Made by a program: the position numbers and the translations under genes
Assembly: GCF_029335485.1 (NCBI RefSeq)
Contig: NZ_JARJLM010000075.1
Location: 1-39,786, forward strand
Direction of reading: 5' to 3'
DNA from: Cupriavidus basilensis
GTDB taxonomy: Bacteria; Pseudomonadota; Gammaproteobacteria; Burkholderiales; Burkholderiaceae
DNA length: 39,786 nt
Notes under the pieces: model-generated
The model's input: the letters and a program-made list of their open reading frames with translations, nothing else
The model's database searches: none
What the model was told of the DNA's origin: nothing
In this document: in pieces, positions 7,594 through 16,356 of the stretch
Position numbering within the stretch: position 1 is the first letter of the stretch
Layout: each line of letters opens with the position of its first letter

Positions 7594-7623
7594 TTGCCAG
7601 CTTCGTCAAAAGCACGCTATACT
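7594..7623 (+). promoter_or_regulatory. Promoter of the S6 ribosomal operon
   Basis: TTGCCA (7594-7599) and TATACT (7618-7623) are separated by 18 bp and lie 66 bp upstream of rpsF, just after the asparaginase stop. This is a good sigma-70 match. Confidence 0.65.
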
Positions 7624-7688
7624 TTAAGGCTATCCAACCTTGCTGCACCGGACTTGGCGCCCGGGCGGCTTATCCAAAAGGAGCGTCA

Positions 7689-8063
7689 ATGCGTCATTAC
7701 GAAATCGTATTTATCGTCCATCCGGACCAGAGCGAACAAGTTCCGGCCATGATCGAGCGTTACAAGACGCTGGTCACGTCCCAGAGCGGCCAGATCCACC
7801 GCGTGGAAGACTGGGGTCGCCGTCAGATGGCCTACATGATCCAGAAGCTGGCCAAGGCTCACTACGTTTGCCTGAACATCGAATGCGGCAAGGAAACCCT
7901 GGCTGAACTCGAACACGCGTTCAAGTTCAACGACGCGGTGCTGCGCCACCTCATCGTTCAGACCAAGAAGGCCGAAACCGCACCGTCCCCGATGATGAAG
8001 GAAGTGCAGCGCGAAGAAGCCCGCAAGGCCGCGCAACAGACCAGCGAAGTCCAGGCCGCCTAA
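7689..8063 (+). CDS. rpsF: 30S ribosomal protein S6
   Basis: The 124-residue protein binds S18 and the central domain of 16S rRNA in the small subunit. It begins [20 protein letters not shown] and carries the family's core [13 protein letters not shown] and a VLRHLIV strand. The C-terminus ends in a charged, Ala/Gln-rich tail. A strong AAAGGAG site precedes the ATG. It heads the S6-PriB-S18-L9 operon. Confidence 0.98.
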   Translation: MRHYEIVFIVHPDQSEQVPAMIERYKTLVTSQSGQIHRVEDWGRRQMAYMIQKLAKAHYVCLNIECGKETLAELEHAFKFNDAVLRHLIVQTKKAETAPSPMMKEVQREEARKAAQQTSEVQAA

Positions 8064-8137
8064 GTGCGGACTGTTGTGGTTGCCGTGGGCATTGATCGCC
8101 GCGGCGGCAAGTGCGGGCATCGGTGCGGGAGAGTGCG

Positions 8138-8437
8138 TTGAACCAGTTAAGGCTCTGCGCAACCCTCGCGGAACGCGATGCCTTGCGTTACACCCCGGCC
8201 GGGGTCCCCGTCGTCAACTGCATCCTGCAGTACGCGGGCGAGACGGTCGAGGCGCAAACGCCCAGGCAGGTGGAGTTCGCCATCGCCGCCATGGGAATCG
8301 GTCAGATAGGCCAGCGGCTTGAGCGTACTCCGCTCGGCGCGATGCTCGACTGCGAAGGATTCCTGGCCCGCAAGCACCGCAACAGCAAGGCTCTCGTCTT
8401 TCACATCACTGGATGTAAAGCATTCGAAAAGGATTGA
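8138..8437 (+). CDS. priB: Primosomal replication protein N
   Basis: PriB is a single-stranded-DNA-binding OB-fold protein that helps PriA reload the replicative helicase at stalled forks. The frame could start at a GTG at 8111, but the TTG at 8138 gives the usual N-terminus (MNQLRLCATLAERDALRYTP) and 99 residues, the family's normal length, with GGAGAG 4 bases upstream. Family features include the GVPVVNCILQY strand and a terminal HITGCKAF. Its place between rpsF and rpsR is the classic arrangement. Confidence 0.93.
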   Translation: MNQLRLCATLAERDALRYTPAGVPVVNCILQYAGETVEAQTPRQVEFAIAAMGIGQIGQRLERTPLGAMLDCEGFLARKHRNSKALVFHITGCKAFEKD

Positions 8438-8440
8438 ATC

Positions 8441-8719
8441 ATGGCATTCGTCAAACGTGACAACAAGAACAAGAAGCGCTTCCAACAGCAAAACCCGCTG
8501 TTCAAGCGCAAGCGCTTCTGCCGCTTCACCGTGGCCGGCGTGGAACAGATCGACTACAAGGATCTGGACACCCTGAAGGATTTCATCGGCGACAACGGCA
8601 AGATCACGCCGGCCCGCCTGACCGGCACCAAGGCGCACTATCAGCGTCAGCTCGATACGGCTATCAAGCGCGCGCGTTTCCTCGCGCTGATGCCTTACAC
8701 CGACCTGCACAAGAACTGA
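8441..8719 (+). CDS. rpsR: 30S ribosomal protein S18
   Basis: A 92-residue protein that partners S6 on the platform of the small subunit. The conserved core is visible: a [12 protein letters not shown] segment, [11 protein letters not shown], and [20 protein letters not shown]. The N-terminal 25 residues are very basic. It starts 3 bp after the priB stop, so the two are translated from one message. Confidence 0.98.
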
Positions 8720-8750
8720 TCGGCCCTAGGTCCGCTAAGGAGAAAACACG

Positions 8751-9203
8751 ATGCAAATTATCCTGCTTGAGAAAGTCATCAACCTGGGCAACCTGGGTGA
8801 CATCGTTCGCGTGAAGGACGGCTACGCCCGTAACTTCCTGATCCCGAACAAGAAGGCCCGCCGCGCTACCCAGACCGCCATCAGCGAGTTCGAAGTCAAG
8901 CGCGCTGAACTGGAAAAGGCAGCTGCCGAGAAGCTGGCCGCGGCACAAGCCGAAGGCGAGAAGCTGAGCGGCCTGACCGTGCAAATCACCCAGAAGTCGG
9001 GTGTGGACGGCCGCCTGTTCGGTTCGGTGACCAACGCCGACATCGCCGAAGCCCTGGCTGGCCAAGGCTTCAAGGTTGAGAAGGCGCAAGTGCGCCTGCC
9101 GGTTGGCCCGCTGAAGATCGTCGGTGACCATCCGGTCAGCGTTTCGCTGCACACCGACGTGGTAGTCGATGTGACGGTTTCCGTCCTGGGCGAGCACGTC
9201 TAA
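8751..9203 (+). CDS. rplI: 50S ribosomal protein L9
   Basis: A 150-residue protein with the L9 signature at the N-terminus ([19 protein letters not shown], then [10 protein letters not shown]). A long charged helix (residues 45-75) connects to the C-terminal RNA-binding domain containing GRLFGSVT. The length matches the family. It is the last gene of the operon; an AAGGAG site precedes it and a strong terminator follows. Confidence 0.98.
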   Translation: MQIILLEKVINLGNLGDIVRVKDGYARNFLIPNKKARRATQTAISEFEVKRAELEKAAAEKLAAAQAEGEKLSGLTVQITQKSGVDGRLFGSVTNADIAEALAGQGFKVEKAQVRLPVGPLKIVGDHPVSVSLHTDVVVDVTVSVLGEHV

Positions 9204-9270
9204 GCATCGACCTTGCCGCGGTTCCCGCTTACCCTCCGGGTAGGCAGGAACCGGTTGCAAACGTCAGCTT

Positions 9271-9319
9271 GGCCAAACAAAAAGGCAGGAGCGTATCGCT
9301 CCTGCCTTTTTGTTTGGCC
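9271..9319. terminator. Very long perfect hairpin terminator
   Basis: A 23-bp perfect stem (9271-9293 with 9297-9319) encloses a TAT loop. The stem contains AAAAAGGCAGGAGCG and its complement, so each strand has a T-run inside the descending arm. It should end transcription of the ribosomal operon and may work in both directions. Confidence 0.85.
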
Positions 9320-9521
9320 GTGACCCTGGTTTCGCCTGGCTTGCCGGCGCCCGGCTTTTCCAGCTTTCCGGCGTCAAGCCGATGCCACGCGCGCTATCTG
9401 TGCCGCCTCCGCCCGCACACCGGCTCGCGCCATTGCGACAGGCCGGTTGTCCCGCCGTCACATCGCAGGATGCCCTGACGTGCGGCAGCGAATTCTCCGC
9501 CGGCTCGCTGGCGGCGACCGT

Positions 9522-9527
9522 TATAAT
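9522..9527 (+). promoter_or_regulatory. -10 element of dnaB, nearly on the start codon
   Basis: A perfect TATAAT ends 8 bases before the dnaB ATG. A start site 7 or so bases downstream would make a message with essentially no leader. No good -35 is seen, and no Shine-Dalgarno sequence lies before the ATG (the bases are CCCTCCCC). Confidence 0.5.
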
Positions 9528-9535
9528 CCCTCCCC

Positions 9536-10927
9536 ATGAACGCGCCCGTGGCCGACCCCCAACTAGACAATCTCAAGGTACCGCCGCATTCCATCGAGGC
9601 CGAGCAATCGGTGCTGGGTGGCTTGCTGCTGGACAATGCCGCCTGGGATCGTATCGCCGATTTCCTGTCCGAAGCGGATTTCTACCGCTTCGATCACCGG
9701 ATGATCTTCCAGAGCATCTCCCGGCTGATCGCCGCCACCAAGCCTGCCGACGTCATCACCGTCTACGAGACGCTGCAGGTCGCGGGCAAGGCGGAGGAAG
9801 TGGGCGGGCTGGCTTATCTGAACTCGCTGGCGCAAAACACGCCCAGCGCGGCCAATATCCGCCGCTATGCCGAGATCGTGCGCGAGCGCTCGGTGTTGCG
9901 CAAGCTGGTCACCGCGGCCGACGATATCGCCAGTGCGGCTTTCGCCCCCAAGGGGCGCGAGGTGCGGGAACTGCTCGACGAAGCGGAATCGAAGGTATTC
10001 GCCATTGCCGAGGAGGGCTCGCGCGGGCAGAAGGGTTTCCAGGAAATCCAGCCGCTGCTGACGCAGGTGGTGGAGCGTATCGACGAGCTGTACCACCGGG
10101 ACGCAAGCACCGATGTGACCGGCGTGCCCACTGGCTTCATCGACCTCGACCGCATGACCAGCGGCATGCAGGCGGGCGACCTGGTCATCGTTGCAGGGCG
10201 CCCCTCGATGGGTAAGACCGCGTTCTCGCTGAATATCGGCGAGCACGTGGCGGTGGAGCAGGGCCTGCCCGTGGCCGTGTTCTCGATGGAAATGGCCGGC
10301 ACGCAGCTGGCCATGCGTATGCTGGGCTCGGTGGGCCGCCTGGACCAGCACCGCCTGCGTACGGGCCGTCTGCTCGATGAGGACTGGCCACGGCTCACGC
10401 ATGCCATCCAGCGCATGAACGATGCCCAGCTGTTTATCGATGAAACCCCGGCGCTGAGCTCGATGGAGCTTCGGGCGCGTTCGCGGCGCCTGGCTCGCCA
10501 GTGCGGCCAGCTTGGCCTGATCATCATCGACTACCTGCAGCTGATGTCGGGTTCGGGCGGCGGGGAGAACCGGGCTACCGAAATTTCGGAAATCTCGCGT
10601 TCGCTCAAGGGCCTGGCCAAGGAGCTCAACTGTCCGGTGATTGCGCTGTCCCAGCTGAACCGAAGCCTGGAACAGCGGCCGAACAAGCGCCCGGTGATGT
10701 CCGACCTGCGCGAATCCGGCGCTATCGAACAGGATGCCGACGTGATCCTGTTTATTTACCGCGATGAAGTCTATAACCCGGATTCCCAGGACAAAGGCTC
10801 GGCGGAAATCATTATCGGCAAGCAGCGTAACGGCCCGATCGGGACCGTGCGCCTGACCTTCCTGGGCCAATTCACCAAGTTCGACAACTACAGCGGCGGC
10901 CCGGCGTTCTTCGACAACGACACCTGA
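9536..10927 (+). CDS. dnaB: Replicative DNA helicase DnaB
   Basis: The 463-residue hexameric helicase unwinds DNA at the replication fork using ATP. The N-terminal domain begins LKVPPHSIEAEQSVLGGLLL, typical of DnaB. The RecA-like domain starts near residue 185. Walker A is GRPSMGKT (221-228), and Walker B is in LIIIDYLQLMS near residue 330. The C-terminal motifs LSQLNRSLEQRP and DLRESGAIEQDADVI are standard. No intein is present. The start fits the family N-terminus but lacks a ribosome-binding site. Confidence 0.98.
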   Translation: MNAPVADPQLDNLKVPPHSIEAEQSVLGGLLLDNAAWDRIADFLSEADFYRFDHRMIFQSISRLIAATKPADVITVYETLQVAGKAEEVGGLAYLNSLAQNTPSAANIRRYAEIVRERSVLRKLVTAADDIASAAFAPKGREVRELLDEAESKVFAIAEEGSRGQKGFQEIQPLLTQVVERIDELYHRDASTDVTGVPTGFIDLDRMTSGMQAGDLVIVAGRPSMGKTAFSLNIGEHVAVEQGLPVAVFSMEMAGTQLAMRMLGSVGRLDQHRLRTGRLLDEDWPRLTHAIQRMNDAQLFIDETPALSSMELRARSRRLARQCGQLGLIIIDYLQLMSGSGGGENRATEISEISRSLKGLAKELNCPVIALSQLNRSLEQRPNKRPVMSDLRESGAIEQDADVILFIYRDEVYNPDSQDKGSAEIIIGKQRNGPIGTVRLTFLGQFTKFDNYSGGPAFFDNDT

Positions 10928-11025
10928 AGCCAGCTCCGGCGCGGCTTGCCGGGTAGCCGGGCAGGGCGGCGGGAACAGTTCGTTCACGCCGCGATTCAAT
11001 CTGCCACGATTTCCCTCCGCATACC

Positions 11026-11072
11026 TGTAAAATATTGCGTTTTGATGACAGCCGCCTCCGGGCGGCTGTCAT
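11026..11072 (+). promoter_or_regulatory. Extended -10 promoter and leader hairpin of the DUF47-pit operon
   Basis: TGTAAAAT at 11026-11033 is an extended -10 element. A 12-bp perfect hairpin follows at 11045-11072 (ATGACAGCCGCC, loop TCCG, complement), which would sit at the very 5' end of the message. No T-run follows, so it is not a normal terminator. Confidence 0.45.
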
Positions 11073-11138
11073 GCAATGCGTATCAGCCTGATTCAGCAAC
11101 AACCAGCGCCGCCCCCGCGCTTCGACAAGGAACATTCC

Positions 11139-11765
11139 ATGTTCGGCCGATTCATGCCCACCGAGGGCAAGTTCTTCGAATACTTCAATCAGCACGCAGA
11201 TTGCGCGGTGACCGCCGCCCGCGAACTGGAGGTGCTGGTCAACGACCTGCCCAATGCCGAGGCGCATGCGCGCCGCGTACAGGCAACCGAAAAGAAAGCC
11301 GACCGCATCACGCACGACACCATCGACCTTCTGCACAAGACGTTCATCACGCCGCTGGACCGCGATGAGATCCACAAGCTCATCACCACCATGGACGACA
11401 TCCTCGACCTGATGGAAGACGTGGCCGAGACCATTTCGCTGTACGACGTGACCAGCTTGACCGACGAAGCGCGCAAGCTGGCTTCCATCTGCGTGCAGTG
11501 CTGCGACCAGGTCAAGATCGCGGTCGGCCTGCTCGAGGACATGAGCAATGCCAGCACCATCCTCAAGACGGCGCAGCAGATCGACCAGCTCGAGTCCGAG
11601 GCGGATCGCGTGATGCGCGCGGCCATGTCCAAGCTGTTCCGCGACGAGACCGACGTCAAGCGCCTGATCAAGCTGAAGGCCATCTACGAGCAACTGGAAA
11701 CCATCACCGACAAGTGCGAGGACGTCGCCAACATCATCGAAGGCATCGTCCTGGAAAACGCCTGA
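11139..11765 (+). CDS. DUF47 family PhoU-like protein, Pit accessory
   Basis: A 208-residue all-helical protein of the DUF47 (PhoU-related, TIGR00153) family. The N-terminus MFGRFMPTEGKFFEYFNQHA is characteristic, and two repeats with conserved acidic patches follow (TTMDDILDLMEDVAE near residue 87 and EQLETITDKCEDVANIIE near 188), likely metal- or phosphate-binding as in PhoU. Genes of this family are usually followed by a Pit transporter, as here with a 13-bp gap, and probably regulate it. An AAGGAAC site precedes the ATG at 11139. Confidence 0.93.
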   Translation: MFGRFMPTEGKFFEYFNQHADCAVTAARELEVLVNDLPNAEAHARRVQATEKKADRITHDTIDLLHKTFITPLDRDEIHKLITTMDDILDLMEDVAETISLYDVTSLTDEARKLASICVQCCDQVKIAVGLLEDMSNASTILKTAQQIDQLESEADRVMRAAMSKLFRDETDVKRLIKLKAIYEQLETITDKCEDVANIIEGIVLENA

Positions 11766-11778
11766 GGCACACATCGGC

Positions 11779-12789
11779 ATGCATACAATACAAATGAGCC
11801 TGTGGGTCATAGGCCTGCTGGTGGCGCTAGCCTTGCTGTTCGATTTCATGAACGGCTTTCACGACGCCGCCAATTCGATTGCCACGGTGGTGTCGACAGG
11901 CGTGCTCAAGCCGCATCACGCGGTGGCCATGGCCGCCATGTGCAATGTGGTGGCCATCTTTATCTTCCACCTGAAGGTGGCCGCCACGGTGGGCACCGGC
12001 ACGATCGACGTCAATATCGTCGATCACCACGTCATCTTCGGCGCGCTGGTCGGCGCCATCGCCTGGAACCTGATCACCTGGTACTACGGCATTCCGTCGT
12101 CGTCGTCGCATGCGCTGATCGGCGGCCTGGTCGGCGCCGCGGTGGCCAAGGGCGGTACCAGCGCACTGGTGGGTGGCGGCCTGGCCAAGACCGTGGCCTT
12201 CATCGTGATTTCGCCGTTGCTGGGCTTCCTGCTCGGATCGTTGATGATGGTGATCGTGGGCTGGACCTTCTTTCGCACGCCGCCGTCGCGGGTGGACCGC
12301 TGGTTCCGCCGGCTGCAGCTGATCTCGGCCTCGCTCTACAGCCTGGGCCACGGCGGCAACGATGCGCAGAAGACCATCGGCATCATCTGGATGTTGCTGA
12401 TTGCCAGCGGGCATGTGGCGCAGGGCGGCGCGGAGCCACCGGTCTGGGTCATCGTATGCTGCTATGTGGCGATCGGCATGGGCACCATGTTCGGCGGCTG
12501 GCGCATCGTGCGGACCATGGGCCAGAAGATCACCAAGCTCAAGCCGGTAGGTGGCTTCTGCGCGGAGACCGGCGGCGCCATCACGCTGTTTATCGCGTCG
12601 GCGCTCGGCGTGCCGGTGTCGACCACCCACACCATCACCGGCGCCATCGTCGGCGTGGGGTCGGTGCAGAGGGCCTCGGCGGTGCGCTGGGGCGTGGCCG
12701 GCAATATCGTCTGGGCGTGGGTGCTGACCATTCCTGCGTCCGCCTTCATGGCGGCCGTCGCATGGTGGATCGGTCTGCACGTGCTTTGA
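11779..12789 (+). CDS. pit: Low-affinity inorganic phosphate transporter (PiT family)
   Basis: A 336-residue integral membrane protein that imports metal-phosphate with protons. The duplicated PiT signature is present: FDFMNGFHDAANSIAT near residue 25 and LGHGGNDAQKTIGI near residue 193. About ten hydrophobic segments are visible. The C-terminal repeat has GVPVSTTHTITGAIVGVG, which mirrors IPSSSSHALIGGLVGA in the first half. The start at 11779 is used; an ATG at 11794 is possible. It is co-transcribed with the DUF47 gene and ends in a strong terminator. Confidence 0.96.
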   Translation: MHTIQMSLWVIGLLVALALLFDFMNGFHDAANSIATVVSTGVLKPHHAVAMAAMCNVVAIFIFHLKVAATVGTGTIDVNIVDHHVIFGALVGAIAWNLITWYYGIPSSSSHALIGGLVGAAVAKGGTSALVGGGLAKTVAFIVISPLLGFLLGSLMMVIVGWTFFRTPPSRVDRWFRRLQLISASLYSLGHGGNDAQKTIGIIWMLLIASGHVAQGGAEPPVWVIVCCYVAIGMGTMFGGWRIVRTMGQKITKLKPVGGFCAETGGAITLFIASALGVPVSTTHTITGAIVGVGSVQRASAVRWGVAGNIVWAWVLTIPASAFMAAVAWWIGLHVL

Positions 12790-12830
12790 TGCCGCTTATC
12801 CGGGCCTGCCTGTCATCAGGCCCGGCAATG

Positions 12831-12868
12831 AAATAGAAAGGCCAGCCGCACGGCTGGCCTTTCTATTT
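12831..12868. terminator. Bidirectional terminator between pit and the NlpC gene
   Basis: An 18-bp perfect stem (12831-12848 with 12851-12868) encloses a 2-base spacer. The arms start AAATAGAAAGG, so both strands have A/T-rich ends. It lies between convergent genes. Confidence 0.8.
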
Positions 12869-12904
12869 GCGCCCCCGATACCGCTCGGGGGGCCGCCTGC
12901 GCGG

Positions 12905-13570
12905 CTAACGGTTGGCGAATGCGGCAATCGGATCGTCGTCCACCGGTGCCTGCGGGGCGACAGGGGCGGGCGCCGGCGACGAGGGGAAGACCGGCGGCTG
13001 GCTGACGCCCGTTGCCACGCGGCGTGCGCCGTTATAGCGCGAGGCCCAGTAGGACTTGCTCATGTCTTCCAGCCGCACCGTGCCACCGGTGGAGGGCGCG
13101 TGCACAAAGCGATTCTGTCCGACATAGATGCCGACATGCGAATTGGCGCGGCCGGTGGTGTTGAAGAAGACCAGGTCGCCCGAAGCCACCTGGCTGCGCT
13201 CCAGGGAAACGCCGCGCTCTCCCATGGCTTCGGTGGTGCGCGGCAGGTTGACGTTGGCCGCGCGCAGTACGACGTAGCGTACCAGGCCGCTGCAGTCGAA
13301 GCCGGAGTCGGGCGTGTTGCCGCCATAACGATAGGGCGTGCCGACCAGCGACATGGCCTGGATGGAGACCTCTTCCAGGCCGTTGCTGGGATCGGCCATC
13401 GGCGTACCCGCTGGCCGCGATTGGGCTCCATAGCGTGGTGCGGGCGGGGTAGAGGCGCAGGCGGCGAGCAGCAGCGCAGCCGTGCAGAGCATGGGCAGGC
13501 GGGCACGGTGGAAGGCATTGGCCGGGGTCGGCGCGGGGCTTCCGGAATGGGCTATCTGTCTCTGTGGCAT
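12905..13570 (-). CDS. NlpC/P60 family lipoprotein peptidase
   Basis: A putative D,L-endopeptidase that cuts peptidoglycan stem peptides from the periplasm. With the start at 13570 it has 221 residues; an upstream GTG in the same frame gives 248. Residues 27-38 (MLCTAALLLAAC) end in a lipobox with C38, so it is likely a lipoprotein. The catalytic triad fits the family: C93 in GFDCSGLVRYV, H145 in NSHVGIYV, and H157 in RFVHAPS. The C-terminal 40 residues are Pro/Ala-rich linker. The exact start is uncertain because no ribosome site is well placed. Confidence 0.88.
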   Translation of the reverse strand: MPQRQIAHSGSPAPTPANAFHRARLPMLCTAALLLAACASTPPAPRYGAQSRPAGTPMADPSNGLEEVSIQAMSLVGTPYRYGGNTPDSGFDCSGLVRYVVLRAANVNLPRTTEAMGERGVSLERSQVASGDLVFFNTTGRANSHVGIYVGQNRFVHAPSTGGTVRLEDMSKSYWASRYNGARRVATGVSQPPVFPSSPAPAPVAPQAPVDDDPIAAFANR

Positions 13571-13644
13571 CCTTCTCGATCCATTCCCGGTCAGGTGCCG
13601 CGGCAGCAGAAGGGCGGCTGGTGGAACCGCCGCCCCTGGGGGAC

Positions 13645-14091
13645 TTACCAACGCAATTGCGCGTTGTATGTGCCCGTACTCACCGTGATCGACTTGACCT
13701 GACCCTTATAAGTCGCTTCTATATTGTAGCTGCCTTGCGGGGCCTTGATCAGGCACTTGGGGCCGCCGGCCTTGAAACTGGCGACTTCGTGGCCTTCGCG
13801 CGTCATTCGTACCGAGACATCGGCCAGGTATTCGCCGCGTTCGCCCTGGATGAACAGCACGCCCATGTTGAAGTTCTTTTGCTGTGCTGCCAGTTGCTGC
13901 TGTTCATCGGCGGCGATGCCGCCGCAGACATAGCTGATCGGGCCCATGGTGCGGATCACCATCTCGTCGGCGGCAAGCGCCGGGCCCGAGAGCATGGAGA
14001 GCGCGGCAATGGCGACGCTGCCGGCCAGTGCCATGCGCAGTGGTCTGCAAGTCCTGGCGCGAGCCAGGCAGTGGTGCAGGTAGGTGTCCAT
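13645..14091 (-). CDS. Exported protein with a carboxypeptidase-regulatory-like fold
   Basis: A 148-residue protein. The start at 14091 has GGAGG 5 bases upstream. A signal peptide ends ALA before ADEMVIR near residue 41. The mature part is beta-strand rich: GVLFIQGERGEYLADVSVRM, GGPKCLIKAPQGSYNIEATY, and a closing YNAQLRW. The sequence PQGSYNIEATYKGQ resembles the carboxypeptidase regulatory-like (Ig-type) domains of exported proteins, an analogy only. Two cysteines in the mature part (VCGG and KCLI) could form a disulphide. Function unknown. Confidence 0.75.
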   Translation of the reverse strand: MDTYLHHCLARARTCRPLRMALAGSVAIAALSMLSGPALAADEMVIRTMGPISYVCGGIAADEQQQLAAQQKNFNMGVLFIQGERGEYLADVSVRMTREGHEVASFKAGGPKCLIKAPQGSYNIEATYKGQVKSITVSTGTYNAQLRW

Positions 14092-14125
14092 CAATGCCTC
14101 CATCGATCCAACGAGCCGGACAAGC

Positions 14126-14173
14126 AAAAAAACGCCCGCCAGGCGCCGGCGAGGTGCCGACCTGACGGGCGCT
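14126..14173 (-). terminator. Terminator of phoH
   Basis: On the minus strand a GC-rich stem (GCGCCCG...CGGGCG with one or two mismatches) is followed by TTTTTTT. It lies about 110 bp beyond the phoH stop and just before the exported-protein gene. Confidence 0.6.
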
Positions 14174-14281
14174 CCGGATACCTTGATGCTAGGTCACGCC
14201 GGCAGGCAAGTCTGCCGGTCGTGGTCCTACATCGGCTTTGGCGGGTGCCAGAGGCACCGGCGGTTCCGGTTGGTGCAGCGT

Positions 14282-16006
14282 CTAAAGGACATCGGCAGCA
14301 TGGTCGGCCAGGCGCGAACGTTCGCCGCGCGCCAGCGTGACATGGCCGCTGTGGCTCCAGCCCTTGAACCGGTCGACCACGTAAGTGAGGCCGGACGATC
14401 CTTCGGTCAGGTAAGGCGTGTCGATCTGCGCGATATTGCCCAGGCAAATGATCTTGGTGCCGGGGCCGGCGCGCGTCACCAGCGTCTTCATCTGTTTCGG
14501 CGTCAGGTTCTGCGCCTCGTCGATGATGACGAACTTGTTGACGAAGGTGCGTCCGCGCATGAAGTTCATGCTCTTGACCTTGATGCGCGAGCGGATCAGT
14601 TCCTGGGTGGCGGCGCGGCCCCATTCGCCGGCGCTGTCGTCGCTCTTCTGCAGGACCTCCAGGTTGTCGTCGAAGGCGCCCATCCAGGGCTGCATCTTTT
14701 CTTCCTCGGTACCTGGGAGGAAGCCGATATCCTCGCCGACCGGCACCGTGGCGCGGGTGACGATGATCTCGTTGTACAGCTTCTGGTCGAGTACCTGCTC
14801 CAGGCCGGCGGCCAGTGCCAGCAGCGTCTTGCCGGTACCGGCCTGGCCCAGCAGCGTGACGAAGTCGACCTCCGGATGCATCAGCAGGTTGAGCGCGAAG
14901 TTCTGCTCGCGGTTGCGGGCGGTCACGCTCCACACATTGTTCTTGTGGTGCGTGTAGTCCTTCAGCGTTTGCAGCAACGCGGTCTTGCCGTTGATTTCCT
15001 TGACCTGGGCATACAGCGGCAGGCTGCCGTCGCTGGGCTCCAGGTAGACGAACTGGTTGACCAGGAAGGATGGCACCAGCGGACCGGTCAGACGATAGAA
15101 CATCGCGCCGGACTTGGGGTCCTGCCAGCTCTCCACCCCCTTGCCGTGCTTGGCCCAGAAGTCATTGGGCAGGATCATCACGCCCGAGTAGAGCAGGTCC
15201 TTGTCCTCGAGGACCTGGTCATTGAAGTAGTCCTCGGCGGGCAGGCCCAGGGCGCGCGCCTTGATGCGCATATTGATGTCTTTCGACACCAGCACGACCT
15301 GGCGCTCCGGGAACTGTTGCTGCAAGGCGCTGACCACACCCAGGATCTGGTTGTCGGCCTTGCCCTGGGGCAGGCCGTCGGGCAGCTTGATCTCGTTGAG
15401 CTTGGTCTGCAGGAACAGCTTGCCCTGCGCATCGCGGTTGCCCAGCTTGGCCAGCGGCATGCCTTCGTCGAGCACGCCGTCGGTCCCGCCCACCAGCGCA
15501 TCCAGGGTGCGGCTGACGGTGCGCGCGTTGCGGGCGACTTCGCTCATGCCCTTCTTGTGGTTGTCCAGCTCCTCGAGCGTCATCATCGGCAGATAGACGT
15601 CGTGCTCTTCGAAGCGGAACAGCGAGGTCGGGTCATGCATCAGCACATTGGTGTCCAGCACGAACAGCTTGGCAGGACCGCTGTGTTTCTGCATGCGGCG
15701 ATTGGTGGTGCCAGCGGCCGGCTTGGCGGCGGCCGGCGGTACGGACTTCAGCGGCGGTACGGACTTCAGTGCGGACGGGGGCGCATCCTTGGTGCGCGCT
15801 CGCGTCGAACCGCCGGCGCGGGCCACCACGGCCGGCGCGTCTTCCATTGTGCTAGTTCCGGTTTCCAGCAGGGCCACACGCTCCAGCGCCGGCACGGGTT
15901 TTTTACCCTGCGACGCTGATTTGGCCTTGGTCAGCTTGGTCGCCGGGGCGAATTCGCTCGGGTCAAGCAATTGGGCAGGCTTGGCGGGCATGGTCGGCAG
16001 CGGCAT
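14282..16006 (-). CDS. phoH: PIN-PhoH fusion protein (PhoH2-type ATPase)
   Basis: A 574-residue protein; the start at 16006 has an AAAGGAAAG site upstream. Residues 1-110 are a low-complexity linker with LKSVPP repeated twice, encoded by an 18-bp DNA duplication near 15738-15770. Residues 113-270 are a PIN nuclease domain (FVLDTNVLMHD, conserved Asp residues). Residues 365-574 are the PhoH ATPase: Walker A GQAGTGKT (387-394) and Walker B FVIIDEAQN (492-500). PIN-PhoH proteins act as RNA-unwinding ribonucleases in other bacteria; here that is by family analogy. Confidence 0.94.
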   Translation of the reverse strand: MPLPTMPAKPAQLLDPSEFAPATKLTKAKSASQGKKPVPALERVALLETGTSTMEDAPAVVARAGGSTRARTKDAPPSALKSVPPLKSVPPAAAKPAAGTTNRRMQKHSGPAKLFVLDTNVLMHDPTSLFRFEEHDVYLPMMTLEELDNHKKGMSEVARNARTVSRTLDALVGGTDGVLDEGMPLAKLGNRDAQGKLFLQTKLNEIKLPDGLPQGKADNQILGVVSALQQQFPERQVVLVSKDINMRIKARALGLPAEDYFNDQVLEDKDLLYSGVMILPNDFWAKHGKGVESWQDPKSGAMFYRLTGPLVPSFLVNQFVYLEPSDGSLPLYAQVKEINGKTALLQTLKDYTHHKNNVWSVTARNREQNFALNLLMHPEVDFVTLLGQAGTGKTLLALAAGLEQVLDQKLYNEIIVTRATVPVGEDIGFLPGTEEEKMQPWMGAFDDNLEVLQKSDDSAGEWGRAATQELIRSRIKVKSMNFMRGRTFVNKFVIIDEAQNLTPKQMKTLVTRAGPGTKIICLGNIAQIDTPYLTEGSSGLTYVVDRFKGWSHSGHVTLARGERSRLADHAADVL

Positions 16007-16356
16007 GCTTGGCTTTCCTTTCAGGGGGGGAAGACGGCAGGAAAACGGCGCAGGACACGGGCGCGGCCGCACTGCGCCGCTACATTGCCGATCGTGTCCT
16101 GTGCGTACAAACAAAAAAGCCGCCAGACCTGTGGAGCAGGTTTGACGGCTTTCTTGCGGACCGGAGACACGGCAGGTCCGCTACCGGCCCGTGGCAGGAG
16201 GCGCCTGGGCCGGGACGATGAAGCAGCGTGGCATCCGGAATCTGAACTCATTAAAGGCCAATGTATCCGAACGATTTCCGTTTGGCAATCGCTGGCCGGG
16301 CAGGTCCGCAAAGTTGTTGTTGCGGCGCATTAACACCGCTGCCCGAATCCTCCGGA
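16007..16356. other. Intergenic region between bcp and phoH
   Basis: These 350 bp contain the bcp terminator (16112-16156) and otherwise no supported gene. The sequence near 16210-16340 is less GC-rich than its surroundings; no promoter motif is convincing. Confidence 0.5.
16112..16156 (-). terminator. Rho-independent terminator downstream of bcp
   Basis: On the minus strand AAGCCGTCAAACCTG pairs with CAGGTCTGGCGGCTT (one mismatch) around CTCCA and is followed by TTTTTGTTTG. It lies about 200 bp past the bcp stop. Confidence 0.7.

Larger units (their letters stand above)
9204..9535. other. rplI-dnaB intergenic region
   Basis: These 332 bp hold the operon terminator (9271-9319) and then about 200 bp with no supported gene. 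At the right end a TATAAT lies very close to the dnaB start. Frames running through the region show no coding character. Confidence 0.6.

Noticed and set aside
14084-15919. 611-residue plus-strand frame opposite phoH
   Set aside because: Antisense to PIN and PhoH motifs; low-complexity His/Leu/Gln composition.
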